DNA from: Bacteroidota bacterium
GTDB taxonomy: Bacteria > Bacteroidota > Bacteroidia > Chitinophagales > Chitinophagaceae
Assembly: GCA_023429825.1 (NCBI GenBank)
Contig: JAEZDC010000035.1
Coordinates: 1-64,000 of the forward strand
Reading direction: 5' to 3'
DNA: 64,000 nt
A program made the translations under genes and the position numbers. The notes beneath the pieces were generated by a model. That model worked only from the letters and a program-made list of their open reading frames with translations. It was not told where the DNA came from and ran no database searches. Each line of letters opens with the position of its first letter. Position 1 is the stretch's first letter. Positions 35,843 through 45,702 of the stretch are shown here, one piece after another.

Positions 35843-38461
35843 TCATCTTATCAACACAATCGTCCCTTTCCTCGTTACTTTATTACCTGAATAATCTATG
35901 GCTTGTGCAGAATATACAAATGTGCCTGAAGGTTGATCGATACCGCTGAGTTTTCCATTCCATCCCTGGCCGATCACACTGGTCTGATATACCAGTTGTC
36001 CCCAACGGTTGTAAATGCGGAAGTAATCAAGCTGCTGCATACCGACCAATATCGGTTTTAAGTTATCATTCTTACCATCATTGTTAGGAGTAAAACCTGA
36101 AGGAACGAATATCTCAGGGCCCGTTTTGAAGACTTTCACTTTAATATCATCTGTATCAAAACAACCGTTCGCATCGCTGGCTCTTACAACATATGTAACG
36201 CTGTCATAGCTTGCATTCAACGTCACGATTGGATTAGGAATGGTAGAACTGCTCATTCCAAATGTCGGAGACCATAAATAGTTTGTCGCACCAGTTGCAT
36301 TCAATTGTAATGGTTGATTAGCTACTACGATGGTATCATTTCCTGCGAAAGCATGTATTTCAGGAATCACGGTAACTGTAACAGTATCGGATTTTGGTAA
36401 AGGACAAATTCCCTGGCTGTATGCAGTGAAAATATAATTAGTAGTTGCTGTGGGTGCTGCCTGCGGGGTTAGTGAAGTAGAATTGATGAGTGTGCTCACC
36501 GGCGACCAGGTGAATGATGTACCCGTATAGTTGGCGTTGAGTGTGACACGGTCACCGAAACAGATCGTTTCATCATCTCCTGCATTTGCAATTGGATATG
36601 GAGCAGTACGGATAAGAATTGAATCTCTTGCCTGGCATTTACCCAAATTTGCTGTGACATAATATCGAATACTATCGAGTAAAGGAGAAGCCTTAGGATA
36701 CTTCACCGTAGTACTGCTTAAACCCGTTGCCGGCGTCCATATATAACTCAATGCATGACTGGTGGTGTTGAGGATAATACTATCCGTTCGGCAGATACCC
36801 GTATCCTGGCCAAGTTCTACTGCAATGAAATCAAGTACGTTGACGGTGATCGTATCCTGTTTGATACATCCATTCTCATTTAATGTAACGATGTATTGCG
36901 TTGTATCTTTTGGATATACCAAAGGCGTAGCGGTGTTAGGATTAATGATATTGTAATTCGGCGTCCAGGTGAAGATGCCGTTGCCCTGGCCAATCAGTTG
37001 TAAAGTATCGATGCTGCAAATGAGCGTATCCCTGAATGGCAGATTGAGTATTGGATTATCTCTGACAGTTACAGGCTTTATTAAAGTATCGATACAACCT
37101 TTGCTATTAGTAACGATTAGTTGAACGTTCATTATGCCAGAGCTGGGATATTGATATGATGGATTCTTTACGAGGCTTGTGTCAGCATTCGTAGTAAGAT
37201 CACCGAAGTTCCATTTCCACGTATCTACAATACCATAAGCGGTAACGGTTGCATCTGTGAATTGGAAAGGGCTTTGAAAGCATGCACCTGAAACGTTGAA
37301 GTTGGGGGTGAAGCCGGGGTAAACAGACATGACCGTGGTTGCTGAATCCTGGCATGCGCCTGTAGTAACGGTCAGTTTTATCGTAAATCTTCCTGTATCG
37401 GAGAACGTGTGTGTTGGGGCAGGCTGTGTTGAAGTATTGTTTGCGCCGCTACCCGGATCGCCGAAATTCCATAAGTAACCTGTTATTCCTGAAGAACTGG
37501 ATTCGTTTTGAAAATTCCACGAAAAACCATCACAGGTAATATATGAAGGAGCTAATTCTGCAGCGGTAGATGTACAATCTCCAACCTTGATGATAAAATC
37601 TTTTCTATGCTCATTTATTTTCACGCCGTTTCTCCACTCTTCAACTGTAACGCAAATCACATAACGATTCGGTGCCGCAGGTGCAATACCACTGATGATA
37701 CCCGTTTGTGAATTGATCGTTACTCCGGGGCCTAAAGGTTGTGTTCCGCTATAAGGATTCAGATATGTTAAGATGGGTAAAGATAGAGTAGGAGGTGGTG
37801 GTGGATTTGGATTGGCATTGGTTCCGGTAGTGCCGTCATAAGCAGGTGAAAAATAATACACCAATGAATCGCCATTTGCATCAGTAGCGCTAAAGTCTAA
37901 TGTAAACGAAGTGTTTTTACAAATCGTGGAAGTATCTCTTGTTACAAATTGTGGGCTGCTATTCTGCCCCGTTGGAAGTGAAGTCGTTCCTGGTATCTTG
38001 GTTACAAAGGTAGCTCCAACAAAAGTGCCGGTAACATTTTCCAATGTGGTTCTTGTATAACGTATCCATGATAAAGTGTATCCATCCGCGCTATTTGGCA
38101 GATCAATCGTTCCGGTAAAAGTTCCGATCTGATAACACAGGCTCACGAAGGGATTTAAGCAGGGATTTGCACCATTCGTATTTTGAATAGTTGCAATAGG
38201 ACCTGACAAGGGCAGTGAAAGTGTGGTAAAAAGATTTAAACCAGCGCTATGATAAATTCCGATGTTAACTGTTTCAGCGCTTAACGCCTGACCCACAGAT
38301 TCACATTCTCTGAAAAGCCTCATTGTAATAGTATACTTGCTGGTATTAGGGGCAACGCCTGGTCCCTGGTAAGTATATGTTAACTCACCCGCGGCGATGT
38401 GCGTGGCATAAGAAGATAAGGTGATGCAGATCAATGTAGCAATCAGTACAATTCTTTTCAT
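35843..38461 (-). CDS. Large PKD-repeat protein with T9SS type B sorting domain
   Basis: The ATG at 38461 starts a signal peptide (MKRIVLIATLICITLSSYAT); an upstream ATG adds 24 unlikely residues. The 872-residue protein has an N-terminal beta domain of the type that starts THIAAGELTYTYQGPG, PKD-like repeats (FQNESSSSGITGYLWNFGDP; FTDATVTAYGIVDTWKWNFG), repeated Ig-like modules with VTVIPE or LGQDTGICR starts, and a C-terminal gliding-motility-associated domain (PSGFTPNNDGKND, FRIYNRWGQLVYQT, GTFVYSAQAIDYSGN). Type B domains direct export by the type IX system and attachment to a surface PorV-dependent complex. A structural or adhesin role is inferred; no enzyme domain is seen. Confidence 0.9.
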   Translation of the reverse strand: MKRIVLIATLICITLSSYATHIAAGELTYTYQGPGVAPNTSKYTITMRLFRECESVGQALSAETVNIGIYHSAGLNLFTTLSLPLSGPIATIQNTNGANPCLNPFVSLCYQIGTFTGTIDLPNSADGYTLSWIRYTRTTLENVTGTFVGATFVTKIPGTTSLPTGQNSSPQFVTRDTSTICKNTSFTLDFSATDANGDSLVYYFSPAYDGTTGTNANPNPPPPPTLSLPILTYLNPYSGTQPLGPGVTINSQTGIISGIAPAAPNRYVICVTVEEWRNGVKINEHRKDFIIKVGDCTSTAAELAPSYITCDGFSWNFQNESSSSGITGYLWNFGDPGSGANNTSTQPAPTHTFSDTGRFTIKLTVTTGACQDSATTVMSVYPGFTPNFNVSGACFQSPFQFTDATVTAYGIVDTWKWNFGDLTTNADTSLVKNPSYQYPSSGIMNVQLIVTNSKGCIDTLIKPVTVRDNPILNLPFRDTLICSIDTLQLIGQGNGIFTWTPNYNIINPNTATPLVYPKDTTQYIVTLNENGCIKQDTITVNVLDFIAVELGQDTGICRTDSIILNTTSHALSYIWTPATGLSSTTVKYPKASPLLDSIRYYVTANLGKCQARDSILIRTAPYPIANAGDDETICFGDRVTLNANYTGTSFTWSPVSTLINSTSLTPQAAPTATTNYIFTAYSQGICPLPKSDTVTVTVIPEIHAFAGNDTIVVANQPLQLNATGATNYLWSPTFGMSSSTIPNPIVTLNASYDSVTYVVRASDANGCFDTDDIKVKVFKTGPEIFVPSGFTPNNDGKNDNLKPILVGMQQLDYFRIYNRWGQLVYQTSVIGQGWNGKLSGIDQPSGTFVYSAQAIDYSGNKVTRKGTIVLIR

Positions 38462-38611
38462 GTAATCTATCCTTTCAGCAGGGTATTGAATAAGGCGTGA
38501 ATGTACTAAGTTCCCTAATCCATTCACAATCATTTAACGGCTTTACAACACTTGATTAAGAGTGAGATAAAGTACAATTCGCTGCCTTGTGTAAGCAGAA
38601 AGATAAATGAA

Positions 38612-39787
38612 TTACTTATCTGTGACTTCTACAATGAGGAATTTCAGGTAGTTAGTGTTTTCCATGCCCCAAACGATCGGGTGATCACTGCTTTGTGTAT
38701 TAAAGATTACCTGCCTGAGTTTTTTGCGGGCATCTTTGGCTGCCATCTCTATGATCTCTAAAAATAATTCAGGTTGTACCAGGTTAGTACAGCTGCTGGT
38801 GACAAGAAAGCCACCGTTCTTTAATAACCTCATTCCCCGCAGGTTGATCTCTTTGTACCCTGTGATCGCTTTTTGAATATTCTCCCTGCTTTTTGTAAAT
38901 GCCGGAGGGTCAAGCATCACCACATCATATTTCCTTCCTTCCTTCACCCAAAGCTTTAAAACATCAAAGGCATTCATTGCTTCAAACTTCACAACGTTTT
39001 CAAGGCTATTCAATGCAGCGTTGCGATTAGCCTGCGCTACTGCATTCTCCGAGATATCCAAACCAAGCACAGACTTAGCTCCATAGTGTGCAGCATGAAT
39101 CTCGAATGTGCCGGTATAGGTGAATGCACCCAATACATCCGCACCTTTCACTATATGCTGAATAGCCCTGCGATTGTCTTGTTGATCGAGAAAATAACCT
39201 GTCTTTTGGCCGTTCTCAATATCCACATGAAACTTCAAACCATTTTCATTGATGATAATATTCGTGTCGAAAGGTTCTGATAAAAAAGCCTTTTGTTGCG
39301 GCAAGCCTTCCAGTTCTCTTACAGGCACATCGTTTCTTTCATAGATGCCTTTAGGATTGAATATCTGCTGTAGTGCTTTTACAATGGCAGGCTTCCAGAT
39401 ATCTATCCCGTAGGCTAGTGTTTGTATAACAAAGTAGTCGTTGAACTTATCGATGATGAGCGCAGGCATTTGATCTGCTTCACCAAAGATCAGCCTGCAA
39501 TTTTCTATATAGCCGAGTTTTTGACGGTACTGCCAGGCCTGTAATATCCTGTTGTAAAAGAATTGTTCTTTGATATCTTCTTTACTTCTCGTAAGTAAAC
39601 GAACGATGATCTGTGATTTCGGATTGATGTAACCTCTGCCGCAAAATTTTTCATCTGCATAAAACACATCCACGATCTCCCCGGCGGTTATCTCGCCATC
39701 TATCTTATTTACTTCGTTGGCAAATATCCAGGGATGTCCGTTTGCTATTCTGGGTGCAATTTTTTTCTTTAGATACACTTTCGTCAT
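38612..39787 (-). CDS. RlmI-like class I 23S rRNA methyltransferase
   Basis: The start at 39787 gives MTKVYLKKKIAPRIANGHPW, the typical N-terminus of the PUA domain. Of 391 residues, 1-75 are PUA, then an EEHUD-like middle, then the Rossmann methyltransferase (VLGAFTYTGTFEIHAAHYGA for AdoMet, and VVMLDPPAFTKSRENI, the DPPxF motif of cytosine-C5 methylation). E. coli RlmI makes m5C1962 in 23S rRNA. The longer frame starting at 39856 overlaps the DUF3592 gene and is not needed. It follows that gene by 22 bp. Confidence 0.9.
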   Translation of the reverse strand: MTKVYLKKKIAPRIANGHPWIFANEVNKIDGEITAGEIVDVFYADEKFCGRGYINPKSQIIVRLLTRSKEDIKEQFFYNRILQAWQYRQKLGYIENCRLIFGEADQMPALIIDKFNDYFVIQTLAYGIDIWKPAIVKALQQIFNPKGIYERNDVPVRELEGLPQQKAFLSEPFDTNIIINENGLKFHVDIENGQKTGYFLDQQDNRRAIQHIVKGADVLGAFTYTGTFEIHAAHYGAKSVLGLDISENAVAQANRNAALNSLENVVKFEAMNAFDVLKLWVKEGRKYDVVMLDPPAFTKSRENIQKAITGYKEINLRGMRLLKNGGFLVTSSCTNLVQPELFLEIIEMAAKDARKKLRQVIFNTQSSDHPIVWGMENTNYLKFLIVEVTDK

Positions 39788-39809
39788 GGTGCAAAGATAA
39801 TTGTGCGTA

Positions 39810-40208
39810 TTAGTTGAACTGAACAGGGATCTTGCCGAGAAAAGCAAACACAGCAATAATGATGAGTACTACAGCAGTGAACGTTAGTATAGTGGGTGTA
39901 ACCTTTGTCCATTTGCTGTTGATATAATATTTATTCGGCTCTGCGGGATCGTACACCAATGTAACCTGTTGACCTTTCTTAAAAATGCCGCCTGGATAAC
40001 TCGTATTGGATCGTGCGGTTATCCATTCGTTTTGTAGCGTTAAAAATCTTACTACAGGATATAATCTTCTTCCATCATCTTCAAAGTCAAATATCACACC
40101 ATCTGCAGGTAAACCATTTTGAAATGCTTTGCTTAAACGGTTACCTACAATTCTTGCGAGTATCAATGTGCCTATACCACCTAGTAAAAGAATAAATCCT
40201 GTTATCAT
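39810..40208 (-). CDS. DUF3592 membrane protein
   Basis: The 132-residue protein has one hydrophobic helix at each end (about 2-20 and 105-125) around a beta-rich middle (GVIFDFEDDGRRLYPVVRF and GQQVTLVYDPAEPNKYYINS). This is the pattern of DUF3592 proteins, whose role is unknown. It overlaps the stop of aspartate kinase by 4 bp and is close to the RlmI-like gene, suggesting an operon of the three. Confidence 0.85.
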   Translation of the reverse strand: MITGFILLLGGIGTLILARIVGNRLSKAFQNGLPADGVIFDFEDDGRRLYPVVRFLTLQNEWITARSNTSYPGGIFKKGQQVTLVYDPAEPNKYYINSKWTKVTPTILTFTAVVLIIIAVFAFLGKIPVQFN

Positions 40209-41467
40209 TTAAATATTACTTGAACAGTATCTGTTGTTTCCTGCTGCAATAGTAATTGTTTTCCCTGCATCATTTTATCAAGAAGTTCTTTATTAAAATG
40301 ACGGATAGTAAGCAGGCTCAATCCTTTTTCTACATCCACATCAAATATTTCTGCGGCATAAGAAGCTAGCTGGTTGATCTTGTCACTCCTGTCATCTAAA
40401 CATAACTGTACGCTGATCGCTCCTGTCTGAATAAGATTGGGCTTGAACTTTAGCTGGGCGAATATCTCGTACAATCGGCTCATTGGCTTTTCACCCACGA
40501 AAGAAAAATCCTGGCTGTGCAGATGCATCAACACCTGGTTTTGTTTGATGACCACGATAGGGGGCAGGTTCTTTATTTTTTTATTAGCGATAGTTGTACC
40601 CGGTAAAGAAGGATCTACAAAACATTTTACATGCAATGGAATGTTCTTATTCTGCAACGGCTTGATCGTTTTTGGATGTATTACCTGGGCACCATAGTAT
40701 GCCATTTCGATCACTTCATTAAAGCTGAGTTCACTAATAAATGTAGCTTCAGGAAACTCTTTGGGATCGGCGCTCATTACACCTTCTACATCTTTCCAGA
40801 TAGTTAAACTTTCTGCATTTAATAAGTTGGCAAAAATTGCCGCGGTGTAATCACTTCCTTCCCGGCCCAGGGTGGTGCTTTCATTCTCGTCCGTAGAGCC
40901 GATAAATCCCTGAGTAAGATAAATATTGGATGACGGGTTGCTGTCAGATATTAGATGCTGAATGCGCTCCGAGGTATAATTCCAATCAACAGTAGCATCT
41001 CTGAAATTATCGTCTGTACGAATGATATCTCTTACATCCAACCATTGATTGGTCACATTAACTTCATTAAGGTAATGACTAACGATCGCTGTACTTAGTA
41101 ATTCACCCACACATACCACCTGGTCGTAGTAATAATCAAATTCTCTTTGTGGCTTATCATGTAATAACCATTCTACTTCCGTGAAAAAATCATTCAGTTG
41201 CGTGTAGCATTGGTTATAGTTTTTTACAAGAAGATATTTTGCTGTTGTGAGATGCTGATCTCTTATGGTATGAAATAGGGATATCGCCTGTTCTTTATTG
41301 CCTGCATAAAAAGCTTCGGCCACTTTTTCCAAAGCATTCGTGGTTTTACCCATGGCTGAGATGATCACTACCAGATGCTCATTGCTGTAATTCTGAAGAA
41401 TAGAAGCTACATTTTTGATCCTGTCTACACTGTTTACGCTGGCCCCGCCGAATTTGAAAACTTTCAT
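40205..41467 (-). CDS. lysC: Aspartate kinase (monofunctional)
   Basis: The 420-residue protein has the kinase motif KFGGASVNSVDRI at the N-terminus, the GREGSDYTAAIFANLL segment with the aspartate-binding residues and IWKDVEGVMSADP. The C-terminal part (about 300-420) has ACT-like sequence, the allosteric domain. It phosphorylates aspartate, the first step towards lysine, threonine, methionine and isoleucine. It is not fused to homoserine dehydrogenase, as some homologues are. The symbol lysC is used generically; the feedback specificity cannot be read. Confidence 0.92.
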   Translation of the reverse strand: MKVFKFGGASVNSVDRIKNVASILQNYSNEHLVVIISAMGKTTNALEKVAEAFYAGNKEQAISLFHTIRDQHLTTAKYLLVKNYNQCYTQLNDFFTEVEWLLHDKPQREFDYYYDQVVCVGELLSTAIVSHYLNEVNVTNQWLDVRDIIRTDDNFRDATVDWNYTSERIQHLISDSNPSSNIYLTQGFIGSTDENESTTLGREGSDYTAAIFANLLNAESLTIWKDVEGVMSADPKEFPEATFISELSFNEVIEMAYYGAQVIHPKTIKPLQNKNIPLHVKCFVDPSLPGTTIANKKIKNLPPIVVIKQNQVLMHLHSQDFSFVGEKPMSRLYEIFAQLKFKPNLIQTGAISVQLCLDDRSDKINQLASYAAEIFDVDVEKGLSLLTIRHFNKELLDKMMQGKQLLLQQETTDTVQVIFK

Positions 41468-41593
41468 ATTGATGAATGGTCAATGGTGATTGGTGAATGC
41501 GGTTGCAAAAGTCGGGCAAAAATGTTGATACAAGGGCGTAAAGAAATAAAGTCGCAAAGGCGTTGAATGGGAATTGGTGCTATGGTTGCAAAA

Positions 41594-41613
41594 GTACAAG
41601 AGTGCGACGCAAC
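41594..41613 (-). repeat. Dispersed GTTGCGTCGCACACTTGTAC-type repeat, copy 3
   Basis: On the minus strand the core is GTTGCGTCGCACTCTTGTAC, preceded by an AGCCAGC...GCTATTCAACTCC stretch that is shared with the copies at 48399 and 60425. It lies in the gap between divergent aspartate kinase and fbp, where the rest is AT-rich filler of the ATTCACCATTG type. Confidence 0.75.
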
Positions 41614-41694
41614 AGGAGTTGAATAGCGAGATGAAGCTGGCTACATCAAAAATTCATTTCTATATTCGCAGTGTATTAAACTAAATCTTGCTAT

Positions 41695-42723
41695 ATGGTT
41701 AACAGGAAGGTGCTGACTTTAGATGAATTTACTATCCAACAATTGAGGGATTTTCCACAAGCTACTGGTGAGTTGAGTAGTTTGCTCAGGGATATTGGCC
41801 TTGCTGCGAAACGGGTGAATGTAGAGGTGAATAAGGCCGGTTTGGTTGATATTTTAGGCGATGCAGGCACTATGAATGTACAGGGGGAAGAGGTGAAGAA
41901 ACTGGATGTGTTTGCCAATAACCAATTCATGGGTGTACTCCAGCATGGTATTAGTTGTGCAGGAATTGGAAGTGAAGAACTGGATGATATCGTGGTGTTT
42001 GATGATCCTGTAAGTAATAACAGTAAGTACGTATGTTTATTTGATCCGTTGGATGGAAGCGGCAATATTGATGTGAATGTTTCTATAGGAACGATCTTCA
42101 GTATTTACCGTCGTGTAAGTGAATTAGGTAAGCCTTGTACTAAAGAAGATTTTCTACAACCTGGCATTAAACAGGTGGCTGCCGGTTACGTTATATATGG
42201 TTCGTCAACAATGCTTGTATATGCAACAAGGAGAGGAGTGAATGGTTTTACATTGGATCAATCCATTGGTGAATTTTGTTTGAGCAATGCAGATATGAAA
42301 TGCCCTGAGAAAGGAAAGATATATTCTGTTAATCATGGTAACTTCTTCCAGTATGATAAGCCGGTGCAGAAGTACATCGATAACTGCCAACGTAAGACAA
42401 AAGCCGATGGAGGTCCGTACAGTCAACGCTATATCGGTAGTATGGTGGCAGATGTGCACCGCAACCTGTTGAAGGGCGGCATCTTCATGTACCCGGGTAC
42501 AACTGATAAGCCTAAGGGAAAATTAAGGTTGCTGTATGAATGTAATCCTTTTGCGTTCATTGTAGAAGTTGCGGGAGGCAAAGCCACTAATGGAAAGCAA
42601 CGCATATTGGAAATTCAGCCTACAGAGCTTCACCAAAGAACGCCGTTATTCATTGGCAGCAAGCTGATGATGGAAGACCTTGAGGTTTTGTTAAATGAAC
42701 AGCCTGCAGCAGCAGGGGTATGA
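41695..42723 (+). CDS. fbp: Fructose-1,6-bisphosphatase class I
   Basis: The 342-residue protein has the class I FBPase core: [22 protein letters not shown] with the metal-binding Asp residues near 120-130, [14 protein letters not shown] and the [13 protein letters not shown] segment in the substrate site, and [18 protein letters not shown] at the end. It dephosphorylates fructose 1,6-bisphosphate in gluconeogenesis. Length and domain order are typical. It is followed by the CAP-domain gene without a terminator, with a gap of 36 bp to the chosen start. Confidence 0.96.
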   Translation: MVNRKVLTLDEFTIQQLRDFPQATGELSSLLRDIGLAAKRVNVEVNKAGLVDILGDAGTMNVQGEEVKKLDVFANNQFMGVLQHGISCAGIGSEELDDIVVFDDPVSNNSKYVCLFDPLDGSGNIDVNVSIGTIFSIYRRVSELGKPCTKEDFLQPGIKQVAAGYVIYGSSTMLVYATRRGVNGFTLDQSIGEFCLSNADMKCPEKGKIYSVNHGNFFQYDKPVQKYIDNCQRKTKADGGPYSQRYIGSMVADVHRNLLKGGIFMYPGTTDKPKGKLRLLYECNPFAFIVEVAGGKATNGKQRILEIQPTELHQRTPLFIGSKLMMEDLEVLLNEQPAAAGV

Positions 42724-42759
42724 TTTTTGGCTGATATTGCAGCAAACATTGATCTACCT

Positions 42760-43251
42760 ATGAAGAATATGCTGTTCCTCGCCGTTGCTGTTTTTGGAAT
42801 CAGTCTTACTTCATGCTCACAATTCATTCCTGCGAAAAAAGTTGATTCAGCCAACACGAATGTGAATGCTAACGCATCAGCATTTGAGATGGATGTTTTG
42901 GCTGAGATCAATAAATACAGGGCATCAAAAAAGCTTTCACCACTATCGATGAATAAGGCTGTGTTGGACGAAGCGAGGAAACACAGCGCCGATATGGCTT
43001 CTAAAGCAGTAGCGTTTGGTCATGATGGATTTAGTCAGCGTTCGCAACGGTTATCCCAGAAGCTGAGTTATATCCGCAATGTAGGAGAGAATGTAGCCTA
43101 CGGCCAGGTATCTGCAAAAGAAGTGGTAGAAGACTGGCTCACAAGCCCTGGCCATAAGAAGAACATAGAAGGAAATTTTACAGAAACAGGTATTGGCATT
43201 GCCCGTAATTCCAAAGGTGTTATATATTACACCCAAATCTTTATACGGTGA
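42760..43251 (+). CDS. CAP/SCP-domain lipoprotein
   Basis: The ATG at 42760 begins a signal with lipobox SLTSC (MKNMLFLAVAVFGISLTSC); a TTG at 42727 only extends it. The 163-residue product is a single CAP domain (YkwD type): EINKYRASKKLSPLSMNKAV, ARKHSADMASKAVAFGHDGF, ENVAYGQVSAKEVVEDWLTS and PGHKKNIEGNFTETGIGI. The conserved His (FGHDG) and Glu (GENVAYG) are present. Bacterial CAP proteins are extracellular, with roles that are mostly unknown. The next gene starts inside its stop. Confidence 0.9.
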   Translation: MKNMLFLAVAVFGISLTSCSQFIPAKKVDSANTNVNANASAFEMDVLAEINKYRASKKLSPLSMNKAVLDEARKHSADMASKAVAFGHDGFSQRSQRLSQKLSYIRNVGENVAYGQVSAKEVVEDWLTSPGHKKNIEGNFTETGIGIARNSKGVIYYTQIFIR

Positions 43252-43766
43252 CCAAGAAACTGGTTTTCAGCATCCTGATCTTAACATTAATCTTATTCTT
43301 TGCAAACAATACATCTGCCCAGGTAAATCCTAATAAGGCGTTTTATTATAACCCGAAGGGCGTTACTTACGTGCCGCCTCTTTCAAAAGCTTCTATCATC
43401 TACGATGGTAAACTCATTACCGGTAAAAAGCAGATAAGTAATTTATTCAGCTACCTGAACAATGAACAGTTAAATCAATTCTTCACCCGCTATAAAAAGA
43501 ATAAGAATGCAGCAAATGTTTTCTGGTTGGTAGGATTCGGGCTCAGTGTTTATTCCATTGCCGACAGGGTTTCCAATTCAGATAGAAAATTCAACTGGTA
43601 TACATTCGGTGGCGGATTGGTTTGTTCTGCCGGTAGCAGTTATTTCAATGCCAGGGCAAATCAACATTTGCTGAATGCTGCGATCGTATATGACAAGGCA
43701 ATGAAAAAGACCGGTTTTATTCAGCCCAAACAAAACATCACTATCTCTCTTCCCTTAACAAAATAA
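43248..43766 (+). CDS. Unknown secreted protein with one membrane segment
   Basis: The gene starts at GTG 43248, overlapping the CAP stop by 4 bp (GTGA), so it is translationally coupled to it. The 172-residue protein has a signal peptide (cut after NTSAQ), a polar middle (PNKAFYYNPKGVTYVPPL, IIYDGKLITGKKQ) and hydrophobic segments at about 90-106 and 119-131, with a C-terminal basic tail. I do not recognise the family. The coupling to a CAP lipoprotein suggests they act together in the envelope. Confidence 0.75.
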   Translation: MTKKLVFSILILTLILFFANNTSAQVNPNKAFYYNPKGVTYVPPLSKASIIYDGKLITGKKQISNLFSYLNNEQLNQFFTRYKKNKNAANVFWLVGFGLSVYSIADRVSNSDRKFNWYTFGGGLVCSAGSSYFNARANQHLLNAAIVYDKAMKKTGFIQPKQNITISLPLTK

Positions 43767-43769
43767 TGC

Positions 43770-44531
43770 ATGGCAAAGACGATCATCCAGGTAAATAATC
43801 TTCATAAAAAATATGGAGATTTTGAAGCAGTAAAGGGAATCAGCTTCGAGGTGTATGAAGGAGAGATATTTGGTTTACTTGGACCGAATGGCGCAGGGAA
43901 ATCAACAACGCTGGAAATAATTGAAACACTCAGAACAAAAACCAGTGGAGAAGTGATGGTTGATGGGATCAATTTAGATAGATCACCACAGGAGATAAAG
44001 AAGATCATTGGTGTGCAGTTGCAGACATCGGGTTATTATCCCGGGCTGAATTTGATTGAACTGGTTAGTTTATTTGCCGGGTTATATAATGAGAAAGTCG
44101 ATCCTTACGAATTGCTGGATAGTGTTCAGTTGAGGGATAAGGCCAAATCCAAATTCAAGGAATTGAGTGGTGGTCAAAAGCAGCGCTTCTCTATTGCCAC
44201 CACACTCATTAATAAACCAAAGATCATTTTCCTGGACGAACCTACTACCGGGTTAGATCCGCAGGCAAGAAGAAATTTATGGGAATTGATCAAGGACATT
44301 CGTTCTAAAGGAACTACCGTTATCATTACCACGCATTACATGGATGAAGCTGAAGTGCTATGCGACAGAGTTGCCATAGTCGACAGCGGAAAGATCATTG
44401 CTTTAGATTCTCCTGATAAATTGATAGACGACCTTGTAGCTGCCGGATTTGAAAAGCCTAAAGAAGTTAAGCAGGCGAATCTTGAAGATGTGTTCATCAA
44501 TCTAACGGGGCACTCGTTACGGGAGGAGTAA
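43770..44531 (+). CDS. ABC transporter ATP-binding protein
   Basis: The 253-residue protein has Walker A GPNGAGKST, the signature LSGGQKQR, Walker B IIFLDEPTTGLDP and the switch His (TTHYMDEAE), in the usual spacing. The subgroup is the CcmA/drug-export type with a C-terminal tail ending LEDVFINLTGHSL, which normally works with an ABC2-type permease. No permease gene lies beside it in the window; it must be elsewhere. It follows the unknown gene at 43248 by three bases. Confidence 0.93.
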   Translation: MAKTIIQVNNLHKKYGDFEAVKGISFEVYEGEIFGLLGPNGAGKSTTLEIIETLRTKTSGEVMVDGINLDRSPQEIKKIIGVQLQTSGYYPGLNLIELVSLFAGLYNEKVDPYELLDSVQLRDKAKSKFKELSGGQKQRFSIATTLINKPKIIFLDEPTTGLDPQARRNLWELIKDIRSKGTTVIITTHYMDEAEVLCDRVAIVDSGKIIALDSPDKLIDDLVAAGFEKPKEVKQANLEDVFINLTGHSLREE

Positions 44532-44614
44532 CTGATATTGTTGCGATGCGATCATCTGATCTATTCCCGGTTATTCAAAACATTTAAGTTTGGTCTATAC
44601 TAAAATAAACTGCG

Positions 44615-45139
44615 ATGACAGACCTACGTTATCCTATTGGTAAATTCGAAGAGCAGCCTTTCTCAACCGAACAAAAGAAAAAATGGTTAGCTGATATAAA
44701 ATTCCTGCCACAGGAGTTAGAGAATGCTGTATTAAATCTTGATGAAGCACAACTTAACACTCCATATCGTGATGGTGGCTGGAAGGTAAAGCAGGTGGTG
44801 CATCATGTAGCAGATAGTCATATGAATGCTTTTATCCGGTTTAAGCTGGGGCTTACAGAAGACAATCCTACAATAAAACCATATGATGAGAACGAATGGG
44901 TAAAGTTTGAAGATGTAGAAAATCTTCCTGTTAATGTATCGCTTACAATTTTACATCCGCTTCATTTACGCATGTATACTTTCCTGCAGCATGTTACTGA
45001 TGAGCAATGGCAACGTACCATTTTTCATCCTGAGCATCAAAAACAAATGACACTTTGGTATTTGCTTGGTAATTATGCATGGCACGGCAGGCATCATACT
45101 GCTCATATAACATCTTTAAGAGAAAGAAATAAATGGTAA
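44615..45139 (+). CDS. DinB/YfiT-family putative metal-dependent hydrolase
   Basis: The 174-residue protein begins LRYPIGKFEEQPFSTEQKKK and has the three-His metal site of the DinB/YfiT four-helix bundle: VKQVVHHVADSHMNAFIRFK and WHGRHHTAHI. Such proteins are metal-dependent enzymes or thiol transferases; the YfiT/BstA name is often used for this exact N-terminus. The reaction here is unknown. The Nudix gene overlaps its stop (TAATG), so the two are coupled. Confidence 0.9.
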   Translation: MTDLRYPIGKFEEQPFSTEQKKKWLADIKFLPQELENAVLNLDEAQLNTPYRDGGWKVKQVVHHVADSHMNAFIRFKLGLTEDNPTIKPYDENEWVKFEDVENLPVNVSLTILHPLHLRMYTFLQHVTDEQWQRTIFHPEHQKQMTLWYLLGNYAWHGRHHTAHITSLRERNKW

Positions 45140-45702
45140 TGGCAAAAGACCTGAAATGGAAATTGATCAGTTCACAATATTTGATAAGAGACAGTTGGCT
45201 TACTGCAAGAAAGGACACTTGTGAGAGGCCGGATGGGAAGATCGTTGATCCCTATTATGTGCTGGAATATCCTGATTGGGTTTGTACACTTGGTATTACA
45301 GAAGATAATAAGGTTGTTCTTATCCGTCAATACCGCCATGCAATAGGAGAGGTGTGCTGGGAAATACCCGGTGGATGTGTGGATCCTTCAGATAACAATT
45401 TTGAAGATGCCGCATTGAGAGAATTGCAGGAAGAAACGGGGTATACATTCAATGAAATATATTCTCTTGGTACTACTATTCCTAATCCTGCTGCAACAAA
45501 TAACATGATGCATTTGTTCATTGCGAAGGGTGGCGTAAAAAGCCACAAACAGAATTTAGACAAGAATGAGGATATCGAAGTGGCATTGGTGAGTATAGAT
45601 GAGTTGATCAAAATGTTGGATAATGAGGAGATCAATGAGGCATTACACATCACCTGCATCTATAGAGCATTGAGGTTTCTTGGCAAAATGGAAGTACACT
45701 GA
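45139..45702 (+). CDS. NUDIX hydrolase
   Basis: The 187-residue protein from the ATG at 45139 contains the Nudix box in EDAALRELQEETGY near residue 95, with a longer loop before it (GGCVDPSDNNF). The upstream VVLIRQYRHAIGEVCWEIPG motif is that of ADP-ribose pyrophosphatases (NUDT5-like). The product is therefore probably a nucleoside-diphosphate-sugar hydrolase that clears ADP-ribose. An alternative start 6 bases upstream is equally open. It ends where the convergent folC gene ends. Confidence 0.93.
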   Translation: MAKDLKWKLISSQYLIRDSWLTARKDTCERPDGKIVDPYYVLEYPDWVCTLGITEDNKVVLIRQYRHAIGEVCWEIPGGCVDPSDNNFEDAALRELQEETGYTFNEIYSLGTTIPNPAATNNMMHLFIAKGGVKSHKQNLDKNEDIEVALVSIDELIKMLDNEEINEALHITCIYRALRFLGKMEVH

